DNA from: Lichenicoccus sp963693035 | GTDB lineage: Bacteria > Pseudomonadota > Alphaproteobacteria > Acetobacterales > Acetobacteraceae | DNA: 64,000 nt | Direction: 5' to 3' | Assembly (NCBI GenBank): GCA_963693035.2 | Contig: CAXMMQ010000003.1 | Span: forward strand, 124,001 to 188,000 | Part shown: positions 50,861-60,807 of the stretch, piece after piece | Layout: every line of letters starts with the position of its first letter | How positions within the stretch are numbered: position 1 is the first letter of the stretch | Position numbers and translations under genes: made by a program | The notes under the pieces: generated by a model | Told to the model about the DNA's origin: nothing | Databases searched by the model: none | What the model saw: the letters and a program-made list of their open reading frames with translations, nothing else

Positions 50861-51364
50861 ATGAGCGTGTTCCTCGGCACCCACCAGAACCGTCTCGACG
50901 CGAAAGGCCGGGTCTCGGTGCCCGCCGGATTTCGCTCGGCGCTGCGCGAACGTGCCGCGCGTGACCAGGCAATCGCGCTCGACGACGTGCAGGGCCCGGT
51001 ACAGATCGTTCTTCGTCCGTCGCACAAGCATCCCTGCATAGAGGCCTGGCCGCCGGCAGCATTCGCGGCGCTCGCGAGCCCACTCGACCAGCTCGACATG
51101 TTCTCCGAAGACCATGACGACCTCGCCGCGGCGATTTATGCGGATGCCTATCCTATCGATGCGGACAAGGAGGGGCGAATCATGCTTCCAGAGATCCTGT
51201 CCGCACATGCGGGACTGACCGATTCGGTTGCATTCATGGGGCTAGGCCACATCTTCCAGATCTGGGAACCCAAAGCTGCCGAGCGCAGGCGCAACGAAGC
51301 CCGCGTGCGGGCACGCGCCGTCAGCCTGCCGGGCGCGCGTTCCGGTGGGGCGAGCCAGTCATGA
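50861..51364 (+). CDS. mraZ: Transcriptional regulator MraZ
   Basis: A 167-residue SpoVT-AbrB-like DNA-binding protein. The double motif DxxxR occurs as DAKGRVSVPAGFR (N-terminal half) and DKEGRIMLPEIL (C-terminal half). It forms a ring and represses the dcw operon through TGGG repeats, which are present upstream (50697-50730). Its stop overlaps rsmH (ATGA). The C-terminal ~25 residues are an extra basic tail. Confidence 0.96.
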   Translation: MSVFLGTHQNRLDAKGRVSVPAGFRSALRERAARDQAIALDDVQGPVQIVLRPSHKHPCIEAWPPAAFAALASPLDQLDMFSEDHDDLAAAIYADAYPIDADKEGRIMLPEILSAHAGLTDSVAFMGLGHIFQIWEPKAAERRRNEARVRARAVSLPGARSGGASQS

Positions 51365-52434
51365 GCGCGCGCCGCATCCGCGCCCGGAGCGAAACATCCG
51401 CGAGCGGGTCTTCGGCAAAGGCGGACGGCCATGCGCCGGTGATGCTGCCGGAGGTGCTGGAAATGCTGTCGCCGCGCGACGGCGGCCTCTATCTCGACGG
51501 CACCTTCGGCGGCGGCGGCTATGCCCGCGGCATCATGGCGGCGGCGCGCTGCACGCTCTGGGCGATTGATCGCGACCCGCAGGCAATCGAGCGCGGCGCC
51601 GCGATCATGCAGGAAATCGCCCGGCAGGATGAGAACGGGCAGGATGGCGACCAGGCGGCACGGCTGCATCTCATCGAAGGCAGCTTCGGCAGCATGATGG
51701 CGCTGCTGGCCGAGCGCGGCGTGCGGCGTCTCGACGGCGTGGTGCTCGATCTCGGCGTCTCCTCGTTCCAGCTCGACGATCCGGCGCGCGGCTTCTCGTT
51801 CCGTGCCGAAGGCCCGCTCGACATGCGCATGAGCCGGCACGGCGAAAGTGCCGCCGACCTGATCCGCACGCTGCCGGAAGCCGAGCTCGCCGACACGCTC
51901 TACACTCTCGGCGAGGAGCGGCTGTCCCGGCGGGTCGCGCGCGCGATCGTGGCCGCGCGCGCCGAGGCGCCGATCGAGACCACGCTGCAGCTTGCCGCCA
52001 TCATCCGCGCGGTGGTGCCCCCGGATCGCTCGGGGCGCCTCGATCCCGCAACCCGCTCGTTCCAGGCGCTGCGCCTGCGCGTCAATGACGAACTGGGAGA
52101 AATCGGACGCGGCCTGGCCCAGGCCGCCGAGCTGCTGGCGCCGGGCGGCCGGCTGGTGGTGGTCGCGTTCCATTCCCTCGAGGACCGCATCGTCAAGCGC
52201 TTCATGATCGAGGCCGCCGGCCGCCTGCCGCAGCCGTCGCGCCACGATCCGCGCGGCCTCGACGGGCGCGCCACGCCGCCGCGCTACCGGCTGCTCGCCA
52301 ACCGGGCCGCGCGCCCCGGCGAGCGCGAGGAGAGCCGCAACCCGCGCGCCCGCAGCGCCAGGCTGCGCGGGCTCGAACGCCTCAGCACACCGACACTCGC
52401 ACCACCGACCCTGCCGGCAGGAAGCCCCGCATGA
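51361..52434 (+). CDS. rsmH: 16S rRNA (cytosine-1402-N4)-methyltransferase
   Basis: A 357-residue SAM-dependent methyltransferase (old name MraW). The SAM site is LDGTFGGGGYARGI near residue 45; DLGVSSFQLDDPARGFSFR and VVVAFHSLEDRIVKRFM are further family motifs. It methylates C1402 in the ribosomal P site. It overlaps mraZ and ftsL by 4 nt each. Confidence 0.96.
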   Translation: MSARRIRARSETSASGSSAKADGHAPVMLPEVLEMLSPRDGGLYLDGTFGGGGYARGIMAAARCTLWAIDRDPQAIERGAAIMQEIARQDENGQDGDQAARLHLIEGSFGSMMALLAERGVRRLDGVVLDLGVSSFQLDDPARGFSFRAEGPLDMRMSRHGESAADLIRTLPEAELADTLYTLGEERLSRRVARAIVAARAEAPIETTLQLAAIIRAVVPPDRSGRLDPATRSFQALRLRVNDELGEIGRGLAQAAELLAPGGRLVVVAFHSLEDRIVKRFMIEAAGRLPQPSRHDPRGLDGRATPPRYRLLANRAARPGEREESRNPRARSARLRGLERLSTPTLAPPTLPAGSPA

Positions 52435-53270
52435 TCCGTCCCCTGACCTTTTTCTGTGTCGTGCTCGCCGGCACCTCCGGCCTGTACCTGTACACCGAGA
52501 AGCACCAGACCACGGTGCTCGACCAGCAGATCTCCAGGGTGGTGCTGGAGACCCAGCAGATACGCGAGCGCACCTCGATGCTGCGCGCGGAGTGGGCGCT
52601 GCTGAACCAGCCGGACCGTCTGCAGTCGCTGGCGACGCGGTTCCTGCCGCAGCTGCACCCGCTGGACCCGACCCAGTTCGTGCAGCTCGCCTCGGTGGAG
52701 CAGCGGCTGCCGGAGTTGATCCAGCCCGACGCGCCCGCTCCGGCCCAGCCGGCGGAGATCACGCCGGAACAGGTCATGGCGCGCGCCACGCTGCCGTCCG
52801 AGCTCGCCACGCTGTCGGACACCCCGCATACGCCTGACGTGCAGATCGCCGACGGCGCGGACCAGCCGGCCGACACCCAGGCCGCCCCGGAGCCCGCCCG
52901 GCACGTCGCCGCCGTCGCCCAGCCACGTCGCGCGCCTGTGCGTCCGCATGCGCCCCGGCCGGTTCTGCTGGCCTCGACGCAGCCCGCTCGCCCGGTCGAA
53001 TACAAGGCCGTGCATCCCGGCCGGACCGCGCCGCTGGTGCAGATGGCAGCCTATTCGGCGCTGCCGCTGCGCCGGCTGATCCCGAATGCCTCCATGACGC
53101 ATCCGGCGCCGCTGCCGATCGCCGCCTGGCGCCCGGCCCAGCGCTACGTCTCGGCCCAGGACTCCAGATACCAGTCGCCCCGCTACCAGGTGGCCGGCTT
53201 TGGCGGCTCCTCGCTCGGCTTCTCTCACGTGGCCCTGCCGCCGCCGGTTCCGATGCAGGACGGCAACTAG
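52431..53270 (+). CDS. ftsL: FtsL-like division protein with long C-terminal extension
   Basis: A 279-residue single-pass membrane protein. The transmembrane segment is at residues 5-22 (LTFFCVVLAGTSGLYLY), followed by a coiled coil (TTVLDQQISRVVLETQQIRE) and LNQPDRLQSLATRFL, the typical FtsL end. FtsL is normally 90-150 residues; from ~100 onwards there is a Pro/Ala/Arg-rich disordered extension. It would join FtsB and FtsQ to activate FtsI/FtsW. The overlap with rsmH and the position in front of ftsI support the assignment. Confidence 0.82.
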   Translation: MIRPLTFFCVVLAGTSGLYLYTEKHQTTVLDQQISRVVLETQQIRERTSMLRAEWALLNQPDRLQSLATRFLPQLHPLDPTQFVQLASVEQRLPELIQPDAPAPAQPAEITPEQVMARATLPSELATLSDTPHTPDVQIADGADQPADTQAAPEPARHVAAVAQPRRAPVRPHAPRPVLLASTQPARPVEYKAVHPGRTAPLVQMAAYSALPLRRLIPNASMTHPAPLPIAAWRPAQRYVSAQDSRYQSPRYQVAGFGGSSLGFSHVALPPPVPMQDGN

Positions 53271-53312
53271 GAAGAGACGGCAACCGGGTAGACAGGCCAA
53301 GAAGACAAAGAC

Positions 53313-55478
53313 GTGACCCAGGAGCAGACGCTGCCCGGCCGTGAGCCCCTCCCTGGGCGCGAAACCCTCGTCAGCGTCACCCACGGCGACCTGGCGCAGC
53401 GCGCGCTGATGGAGCGCATGCGGGTGCGCCTGCTCAGCGTCGCCGGCGGCTTCGGGGTGCTGTTCGGCGCGGTCGGGCTCAAGCTGACCCTGGCCACCGT
53501 GCTGCATCCGATGGCGCCGGCGCCCCGGCAGATCGCGCCGCAGGTGCCCCGGATCCCGACCCAGGGCGCCGACCCCAAAGGGCTCATGGCTGACGATCTC
53601 AGCCTGTCGCGCGTGAAGCGCGCCACCATCACCGACCGCAACGGGCAGATCCTGGCGATCTCGCTGCCGATGGCGACCGTGTTCGCCAATCCGCTCGAGC
53701 TGATGGATCCCCGCGACGCCGCGCGGAAGCTGCACGCGATCCTGCCGTCGGTCGATGTCGACGACGTGGTGCGCCGGCTCTCCGAGAAGAAGCAGTTCGT
53801 CTACCTCGCCCGCGAGATCCCGCCCGACAAGGAGATCGCGATCAACGACCTCGGCATTCCCGGCATCTATTTCCAGCCGGGCGAGAAGCGGCGCTACCCG
53901 CTCGGGCGCACGGCAGCGCAGATCATGGGCGCGGTCGATGTCGACGACCACGGCGTCGCCGGTGTCGAGCGTTTCTTCGATCGCCGCCTGACCTCGGATG
54001 CCTCGCCGCTGAAACTGTCGCTCGACGTGCGGGTGCAGGCGGTGGTGCGCGACGAACTGGCGGCCGCCAAGATCGAGTTCCAGGCGATCGGCGCCTGCGC
54101 CATCGTGATGGACGTGCGCACCGGCGAGGTCGTCGCCATGGTCAGCCTGCCGGACTATGATTCAAACCTGTTCAACCGCGCCACCGACGACCAGCGCTTC
54201 AACCGCGCGGTCACCGGCATGTACGAGCCCGGCTCCACCTTCAAGCTGCAGACCGCGGCGATGGCGCTGCAGGATAACGTGGCGCATGTCTGGGATCGGT
54301 TCTCGACGATCCCGATCCATGTCGGCCGCTACACCATCTCCGACATGAAGACCGACCATTTCGCGCCGTGGCTGTCGATGCCGGAAGTGATGGCGTATTC
54401 TTCCAACCCGGCGGCGGCGCACATCGCGCTCGATGTCGGCGCCAGGCGCCAGCAGGACTGGCTGCGCGCGATGGGCTTCTTCTCGCGGGTGCCGATCGAG
54501 CTGCCCGAGGCCGGCCACCCGATAATCCCGGGGCTCGCGCGCTGGGGCCAATCGACGGTGATGACGGTGGGCTTCGGCCATGGCGTCGCCGAGCCGCCGC
54601 TCGCCATCGTGCGCGGCACCGCGGCGGCGGCGAATGGCGGCGTGCTGGTCAGGCCGACGCTGCTTGCGCGTCCCGAGCCGCAGCAGCAGGCCGACGGCCA
54701 GGGCACGCGCATGTTCACCACCGCGGGTGCGGCGAGCCTTGCGGGCGACGGTTTCCAGAACGTCTCGGAGCATCTGCCGGTCAGCGACGGCCCTCCCTCG
54801 ACGGGCCAGGGCGCCTCCGACAACAACGCCGACGTCGCGGGCGACGCCGAGATCGTGCCCGAAGGCCCGAAGCTGCTGTCGGACGCGAACTCGCTGCTGC
54901 TGCGCAAGATGCTGCGCCTGGTGGTCACCAAGGGCATCGGCAAGAGCGCCGAGGTGCCCGGCTACTTCGTCGGCGGCAAGACCGGCACCGCCGAGAAGGT
55001 CGGCGCGCGTGGCGGCTACCTCAAGCACGTCAACATCGCGGCCTTTACCGGCATCTTTCCGATCAACACGCCGCGCTATGCGGTCTATGTCATGCTCGAC
55101 AGCCCGATGGCGACCAAGGCGACGCATGGCTGGACCACCGCCGCCTGGAACGCGGCACCCACGGTCGCCAAGATCGTGGCCCGCATCGGGCCGATGCTCG
55201 GCCTGTTCCCGAACACCGCAGATGCCGCAAGGATCGATGCGGAACTCGACATCCCGATGCAGCCGGCCGCCCCATCCGGCTCCCGCCAGCTCGGACCGGG
55301 CAACGATCCCGGCGATCCACACGACGAGGAGCGCTCGCGTCTGCACGAGGCCGCGCACCATGCAGGCAAGCCGGACCTCGATCGGCTGCGCCAGACGATC
55401 TCCTATCGCGACGGGTTGCCGGAGCGACGAGATGCGTCTCCCGACGCGCTCCAGACGAGCCGAAATGCGGCTCGATGA
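53313..55478 (+). CDS. ftsI: Septal transpeptidase FtsI (PBP3)
   Basis: A 721-residue division-specific penicillin-binding protein with a single N-terminal membrane anchor (residues ~40-60). The transpeptidase motifs are STFK (308-311), SSN (363-365) and KTGT (556-559). The long gap between SSN and KTGT includes a ~60-residue low-complexity insert (about 455-520), and about 120 residues follow the usual domain end. GTG start at 53313. Its 3' end overlaps murE by 47 nt. Confidence 0.94.
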   Translation: MTQEQTLPGREPLPGRETLVSVTHGDLAQRALMERMRVRLLSVAGGFGVLFGAVGLKLTLATVLHPMAPAPRQIAPQVPRIPTQGADPKGLMADDLSLSRVKRATITDRNGQILAISLPMATVFANPLELMDPRDAARKLHAILPSVDVDDVVRRLSEKKQFVYLAREIPPDKEIAINDLGIPGIYFQPGEKRRYPLGRTAAQIMGAVDVDDHGVAGVERFFDRRLTSDASPLKLSLDVRVQAVVRDELAAAKIEFQAIGACAIVMDVRTGEVVAMVSLPDYDSNLFNRATDDQRFNRAVTGMYEPGSTFKLQTAAMALQDNVAHVWDRFSTIPIHVGRYTISDMKTDHFAPWLSMPEVMAYSSNPAAAHIALDVGARRQQDWLRAMGFFSRVPIELPEAGHPIIPGLARWGQSTVMTVGFGHGVAEPPLAIVRGTAAAANGGVLVRPTLLARPEPQQQADGQGTRMFTTAGAASLAGDGFQNVSEHLPVSDGPPSTGQGASDNNADVAGDAEIVPEGPKLLSDANSLLLRKMLRLVVTKGIGKSAEVPGYFVGGKTGTAEKVGARGGYLKHVNIAAFTGIFPINTPRYAVYVMLDSPMATKATHGWTTAAWNAAPTVAKIVARIGPMLGLFPNTADAARIDAELDIPMQPAAPSGSRQLGPGNDPGDPHDEERSRLHEAAHHAGKPDLDRLRQTISYRDGLPERRDASPDALQTSRNAAR

Positions 55479-56979
55479 ACTGGCCGGCGGCGAGATCGGG
55501 TTGCCGGTCCCGCCCGGCGCCGGCGCGACGGAAATAGCCGCCCTCACCCTGGACAGCCGGCAGGTCCGCGCCGGCACCCTGTTCGTTGCCGTGCCGGGAC
55601 GCAGCAGCGACGGGCGGCGCTACATCGTCGACGCCGTCACCGCCGGCGCCGCGGCGGTGCTGGCCCCGACCGGCACCCTCTGGCCCGAGGGCGTGCCGAA
55701 GCGCCCGCTGCTGCTGGACAGCGAGCCGCGCTACACCGTGGCGCTGCTGGCGGCCCGCCTGGCCGGCCCGCAGCCGGAGCGGATCGCGGCGATCACCGGC
55801 ACCAACGGCAAGACCAGCACGGCGGAGTTCCTGCGCCAGCTCTGGACGCTCGACGGCGTGGCGTCGGCCAGCCTCGGCACGCTCGGCGTGATCGCGCCGA
55901 GGATACCGCAGTCCAGCGGCCCCCATCCTGGACCGGCGATGACCACGCCGGACAGCATCGAGCTCGCCCGCATCCTGGCCGAACTGCGCCGCGACGGCGT
56001 CGGCGCGGTGGCGCTGGAGGCCTCCTCGCACGGGCTCGACCAGTACCGGCTGGACGGGGTAGCGATCACCGCCGCCGGCTTCTCCAACCTGACCCGCGAC
56101 CATCTCGACTATCACGGCACGCTGTCGGAATACCGGCGCGCCAAGCTGCGCCTGTTCGACACCCTGCTGCCCGAGGGCGGCCTCGCCGTGGTCAATGCGG
56201 ACATGGACGCGCAGACGCTGGAGCGCCTCACCACCACCGCCAGGACCCGCCACCAGGTGCTGCGCACGGTCGGCGAGCGCGGCACCAGCATCCGGCTGCA
56301 CCGCTCGACCCCGCGGGCGAACGGGCAGCTCCTGGAGCTCGAGATCCAGGGCGCGCGGCACGAGGTCGCGCTGCCGCTGCCGGGCCGCACCCAGGCCGAC
56401 AACGTGCTGCTGGCGGCCGCACTTGCCGATCCCGACGACGCCTCGCTGACCCGCCTGCTGCCGCATCTGTCCTATCTTGCCGGCGTGCGCGGCCGCATGG
56501 AGCTGGCGGCGACGCTGCCGAACGGGGCCGCCGCCTATGTCGACTACGCGCACACGCCCGACGCCCTGGAGCGGCTGCTGCACGGGCTGCGGCCGCATGC
56601 CGCCGGCGGCCACCTGGTGGTGGTGTTCGGCGCCGGCGGCGACCGTGATCGCGGGAAGCGGCCGATGATGGGCGCGGTGGCGCAGCGGCTGGCGGACGTT
56701 GCCATCGTCACCGACGACAACCCGCGCAGCGAGCCGCCGGCCGCGATCCGCGCCGAGATCATGGCCGCCTGCGGCAACGCCGTCGATGTCGGCGGCCGCG
56801 AGCGGGCGATCTCGGCCGGGCTGCAGGCGCTGCGTCCCGGCGACGTGCTGGTGGTGGCCGGCAAGGGCCACGAGCAGGGCCAGACCATCGGCGACAAGAC
56901 GCTGCCGTTCGACGATCGCGGCGTGATCCGCCGGCTGGCCGGGCTGCCTGACCTGCCCGAGCTTGGGCTGACCCAATGA
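55432..56979 (+). CDS. murE: UDP-MurNAc-tripeptide synthetase (meso-DAP adding)
   Basis: A 515-residue Mur ligase. The ATP motif is GTNGKTS (123-129), and DNPR (429-432) is the motif associated with meso-diaminopimelate specificity, so the wall should contain meso-DAP. It starts at ATG 55432 with GGAG 8 nt ahead, inside ftsI; ATG 55465 is an alternative. It overlaps murF by 4 nt. Confidence 0.95.
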   Translation: MRLPTRSRRAEMRLDELAGGEIGLPVPPGAGATEIAALTLDSRQVRAGTLFVAVPGRSSDGRRYIVDAVTAGAAAVLAPTGTLWPEGVPKRPLLLDSEPRYTVALLAARLAGPQPERIAAITGTNGKTSTAEFLRQLWTLDGVASASLGTLGVIAPRIPQSSGPHPGPAMTTPDSIELARILAELRRDGVGAVALEASSHGLDQYRLDGVAITAAGFSNLTRDHLDYHGTLSEYRRAKLRLFDTLLPEGGLAVVNADMDAQTLERLTTTARTRHQVLRTVGERGTSIRLHRSTPRANGQLLELEIQGARHEVALPLPGRTQADNVLLAAALADPDDASLTRLLPHLSYLAGVRGRMELAATLPNGAAAYVDYAHTPDALERLLHGLRPHAAGGHLVVVFGAGGDRDRGKRPMMGAVAQRLADVAIVTDDNPRSEPPAAIRAEIMAACGNAVDVGGRERAISAGLQALRPGDVLVVAGKGHEQGQTIGDKTLPFDDRGVIRRLAGLPDLPELGLTQ

Positions 56980-58370
56980 GCGTGCTCTGGACCCACGAGG
57001 CGCTGCAGCAGGCGACCGGTGGCACTGCCGGCGGACCGATCGCGGCGAGCGGCGTGTCGATCGACACCCGCAGCCTGCAGCCGGGCGACCTGTTCATCGC
57101 ACTGGTCGGCGAGCATTCCGACGGTCATGCGCATGTCGAACGGGCGCTGAGGCTCGGCGCCGGCGGTGCCGTCGTGCATGACGCTGCCGCGTTGCCGGCT
57201 GGCGTGGCACGGGACCCGAGTCTGCTGCATGTGCGCGACACAAGGGCCGCCCTCACCGATCTGGGCCGCTTTGCGCGCTTGCGCTTCGGCGGGCGGGTGG
57301 TCGCCGTCACCGGCAGCGTCGGCAAGACCACGACCAAGGAGATGCTCCGCACCGCGCTGTCGGCGCTTGGGACCACGCATGCGGCGAGCGCCTCGCACAA
57401 CAACCATTGGGGCGTGCCGCTGACACTGGCCCGGCTCGATCCCCGGACGGCGTTCTGCGTCTGCGAGATCGGCATGAACCATGCGGGCGAGATCGCCCCG
57501 CTCGCCGGGCTCGTGCGTCCGGACGTGGCGGTCATCACCACCATCGCTGCCAGCCATATCGGCCACATGGGCAGCCTCGACGCGATCGCCGCCGAGAAGG
57601 GTGCCCTGGTCGCCGCCCTGCGCCCCGGCGGCGTCGCGGTGATCCCGACCGAGGCGCCCGGGCTCGACGTCGTGGCCAGCCGGGCCACCGCCGCCGGGAT
57701 ACGGGTGCTGCATTTTGGCGAGGATGGCGACATCCGCCTGCTGAAGCTCAGCCTGCAGGCGAGCAAAACTGTCTACATCGCTGATTTTGAGGAAGTTCAG
57801 GTTCCGGTCACTCTGTCGGCGCCAGGGCGGCACATGGCGATGAACAGCCTGGCCTGCCTCGGGGCGGTGCATGCGCTCGGCGGCGACGTGGCGCGGGCGG
57901 CGGCGGCCTTGGCGGAGTTCCTGCCCGGTGACGGACGCGGCGCGCTGCGGCCCCTGCCGGGTGGCGCGGCACTGCTCGACGAGAGCTACAACGCCTCCGG
58001 CGCCTCGGTGCGGGCGGCCCTCGAGGTGCTGTCGCTGCTGCCCGCCGCAAGGCGGGTGGCGGTGCTCGGCGACATGCTCGAATTGGGCGATTTCGCAGCG
58101 TCGGAGCACTTATCGCTGGTGCCGTTCGTGCGCGAATCGGCGGACATCGTTTATTGCTGCGGCGAGATGATGACCAGACTCTACAAGGAATTGCCGCAGG
58201 ATCTGCAAGGCGCATCTGAAGCGGATGCAACGATGCTGGCGCCGAGGGTGGCCGAAGCGGTGCGGCCCGGTGACGTCGTGCTGGTCAAGGGCAGCTACGG
58301 CAGCCGCATGCGCGAGGTCGTCGCCGCCCTGCTGGCCGACAGTTTGGTCCCCGGCGATGCGGCGCGCTGA
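56976..58370 (+). CDS. murF: UDP-MurNAc-pentapeptide synthetase
   Basis: A 464-residue Mur ligase adding D-Ala-D-Ala. The ATP loop is GSVGKTT (113-119), with SHNNHWGVPLTLARL and EIGMNHAGEIAPLAGLVRPD typical of MurF. It is normal in length, and its stop overlaps mraY (TGATG). Confidence 0.96.
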   Translation: MSVLWTHEALQQATGGTAGGPIAASGVSIDTRSLQPGDLFIALVGEHSDGHAHVERALRLGAGGAVVHDAAALPAGVARDPSLLHVRDTRAALTDLGRFARLRFGGRVVAVTGSVGKTTTKEMLRTALSALGTTHAASASHNNHWGVPLTLARLDPRTAFCVCEIGMNHAGEIAPLAGLVRPDVAVITTIAASHIGHMGSLDAIAAEKGALVAALRPGGVAVIPTEAPGLDVVASRATAAGIRVLHFGEDGDIRLLKLSLQASKTVYIADFEEVQVPVTLSAPGRHMAMNSLACLGAVHALGGDVARAAAALAEFLPGDGRGALRPLPGGAALLDESYNASGASVRAALEVLSLLPAARRVAVLGDMLELGDFAASEHLSLVPFVRESADIVYCCGEMMTRLYKELPQDLQGASEADATMLAPRVAEAVRPGDVVLVKGSYGSRMREVVAALLADSLVPGDAAR

Positions 58371-59458
58371 TGCTCTACAACCTGGCACGCCCGTTCGCCG
58401 AGCAGTTCGCGCTGTTCAACCTGTTCCGCTACATCACCTTCCGCTCGGGTGCTGCCTGCCTGACGGCGCTGTTCCTGTCGCTGTGGCTGGGTCCGCGGGT
58501 GATTGCCCGGCTGCGCCAGGTGCAGCGCGGCGGCCAGCCGATCCGGGCCCTGGGGCCGGAGCGGCACATCGTGGAAAAATCCGGCACGCCGACGATGGGC
58601 GGGGTGCTGATCCTGCTGTCGCTGTTCCTCTCGACCCTGCTCTGGGCGGACCTGTCGAACCGCTTCGTCTGGGCGGTGCTGGCGATCACCGCTTCCTTCG
58701 GGGCGGTCGGCTTCGCAGACGACTATCTCAAGCTGTCGCGCCGCAACACCGCCGGCGTCAGCAAGCGGGTGCGGCTCGGCTGCGAGTTTGCCACCTCGCT
58801 CATCGGCGGCTGGTGGCTGAACAGCCTGATGCCGGTGCCGCTCGAAGGCACGGTGGCGTTCCCGTTCGTCAAGGAGCTGCTGCTGCCGCTCGGCTACGCG
58901 TTTCCGATCTTCGCCATGCTGGTGATCACCGGCTTCGGCAACGCGGTGAACTTCACCGACGGGCTGGACGGCCTGGCGATCGTGCCGGTGGTGATCGCCG
59001 CGTTGGTGTTCGCGCTGATTTCCTATCTCGTCGGCAACCGCATCTTTGCCGACTACCTGCAGCTGCATCCGGTGCCGGGCGCAGGCGAGCTGGGCGTGTT
59101 CTGCGCCGCGCTGATCGGCGCCGGGCTGGGCTTCCTGTGGTTCAATGCGCCACCGGCCGAGGTGTTCATGGGCGACACCGGCTCGCTGGCCCTGGGGGCG
59201 GCGCTGGGCGCGGTGGCGGTCGCGGTGAAGCACGAGATCGTCCTGTGCATCGTCGGCGGCCTGTTCGTGGTCGAGACGCTGTCGGTCATCATCCAGGTGT
59301 TCTGGTACAAGCGCACCAAGCGCCGGGTGTTCCTGATGGCGCCGCTGCACCATCATTTCGAGAAGAAGGGCTGGCAGGAGCCGAAGATCGTCATCCGCTT
59401 CTGGATCGTCTCGATCATGCTCGGCCTCGCCGGGCTGGCGACTCTGAAGATACGATGA
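58370..59458 (+). CDS. mraY: Phospho-MurNAc-pentapeptide transferase
   Basis: A 362-residue integral membrane enzyme making lipid I. Ten hydrophobic segments, the DD pair (D117-D118, FADDYLKLSRR), NFTDGLDGLAIVPVVIAAL and GDTGSLALGAALGAVAVAV carry the catalytic residues. Overlaps murF and murD (ATGA). Confidence 0.97.
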   Translation: MLYNLARPFAEQFALFNLFRYITFRSGAACLTALFLSLWLGPRVIARLRQVQRGGQPIRALGPERHIVEKSGTPTMGGVLILLSLFLSTLLWADLSNRFVWAVLAITASFGAVGFADDYLKLSRRNTAGVSKRVRLGCEFATSLIGGWWLNSLMPVPLEGTVAFPFVKELLLPLGYAFPIFAMLVITGFGNAVNFTDGLDGLAIVPVVIAALVFALISYLVGNRIFADYLQLHPVPGAGELGVFCAALIGAGLGFLWFNAPPAEVFMGDTGSLALGAALGAVAVAVKHEIVLCIVGGLFVVETLSVIIQVFWYKRTKRRVFLMAPLHHHFEKKGWQEPKIVIRFWIVSIMLGLAGLATLKIR

Positions 59459-60807
59459 GTGGTCTGGTGTTCCCTGCCGACCTGTTCGCCGGACGTCGCT
59501 ACGCGGTGCTCGGCCTTGGCCGCAACGGCGCCGCCGCCGCCCGGGCGCTGGCCGGCATGGGGGCGGAGGTGATCGCCTGGGACGATGGCGAGCGCGCGCG
59601 CGCCGCCCTCGCCGGTCCGGTCCAGCGGGTCACGATCGCGCCGATCGACAGCATGGCGGGGTTCGACGCGCTGGTGCTGTCGCCGGGCATCCCGCACCGG
59701 CTGCCGGTGCCGCACCCGGTCGCGGCGCGGGCGCTCGCGGACGGCGTGCCGGTGCTGTCGGACGCCGAGCTGCTGTTCGAGGCGGTGCGGGCAGCCGGCA
59801 GCCGGGCGCGCTTCGCCGGCATCACCGGGACCAACGGCAAGTCGACCACCACCGCCCTGCTCGCCCACCTGCTCACCGAGGCGGGCATCCCGAATGCGGC
59901 CGGCGGCAATCTCGGGCCGGCCGCCTTGTCGCTGCCGCTGCTCGGCGACGACGGCGTCTATGTGCTGGAGATGTCGAGCTATATGCTCGAGCGGCTGTCG
60001 AGCCTGCGCTTCGATGCGGCGGCGCTGCTCAACCTTGCACCCGACCATCTCGACCGGCACGGCGACCTCGCGGCCTATGGCGACGTCAAGCTGTCCATCT
60101 TCGATCGCCAGGCCCAGGGCGACGTCGCGGTGCTGGGTTTGGACGATGCCTGGTCGTGCGAGCAGGAGCAGACCCTGCAGGATGGCCCGGCGGTCCTGGT
60201 CACCGTGAGCGGCAAGGACGGCCTGCCCGCACCGGCACCCGCCCTGCCCGGCGCGCACAACGCCCAGAACGCCCGCGCCGCGATCGCCATGGCGCATCAT
60301 CTCGGGGTGCCGGAGGCGGCGGTCGCGCCCGCGCTGGCCAGCTTCCCGGGGCTCGCGCACCGCCAGCGCCGCATCGCCACCGTCGACGGCATCGACTTCA
60401 TCGACGACAGCAAGGCGACCAATGCCGACGCCGCGGCCCGCGCGCTGGGATGCTACGACCGCCTCGTCTGGATTGCCGGCGGCCTCGCCAAGTCGGGCGG
60501 GATCGAGGCCCTGGCCGGATATTTCCCCCGCATCGCCGAAGCCCTGCTGATCGGCCGCGACGCACCGACGCTGGCGAACACCCTGTCCGCCAGAGGCGTC
60601 CGCCACCGGATCGTGGACACGCTGGAGGCGGCGGTTCCGGAGGCGTTCGCGGCGGCCCGCACCCATGCGGCGCCGGTGGTGCTGCTGTCGCCGGCCTGCG
60701 CCAGTTTCGACCAGTTCCCGAACTTCGAAGCGCGCGGCCTTGCCTTCGCAGCGCTGGTGCAGGGCCTGTCGAAAGACCGGGCAGGACTGGCGGGGAGTGC
60801 CGCCTGA
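59455..60807 (+). CDS. murD: UDP-MurNAc-L-alanine:D-glutamate ligase
   Basis: A 450-residue Mur ligase adding D-Glu. The N-terminal Rossmann part begins AVLGLGRNGAAAARALAGMG, the ATP loop is GTNGKST (125-131), and DDSKATNADAAARAL is the family signature. It overlaps mraY and ftsW. Confidence 0.96.
   Translation: MSGLVFPADLFAGRRYAVLGLGRNGAAAARALAGMGAEVIAWDDGERARAALAGPVQRVTIAPIDSMAGFDALVLSPGIPHRLPVPHPVAARALADGVPVLSDAELLFEAVRAAGSRARFAGITGTNGKSTTTALLAHLLTEAGIPNAAGGNLGPAALSLPLLGDDGVYVLEMSSYMLERLSSLRFDAAALLNLAPDHLDRHGDLAAYGDVKLSIFDRQAQGDVAVLGLDDAWSCEQEQTLQDGPAVLVTVSGKDGLPAPAPALPGAHNAQNARAAIAMAHHLGVPEAAVAPALASFPGLAHRQRRIATVDGIDFIDDSKATNADAAARALGCYDRLVWIAGGLAKSGGIEALAGYFPRIAEALLIGRDAPTLANTLSARGVRHRIVDTLEAAVPEAFAAARTHAAPVVLLSPACASFDQFPNFEARGLAFAALVQGLSKDRAGLAGSAA

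Noticed and set aside
55090..56976. Long open frame antisense to murE/ftsI (over 600 codons)
   Set aside because: GC-rich coding DNA leaves the opposite strand free of stops; the plus strand carries the clear MurE and FtsI motifs, and the antisense product is His/Gln/Arg-rich with no domain.
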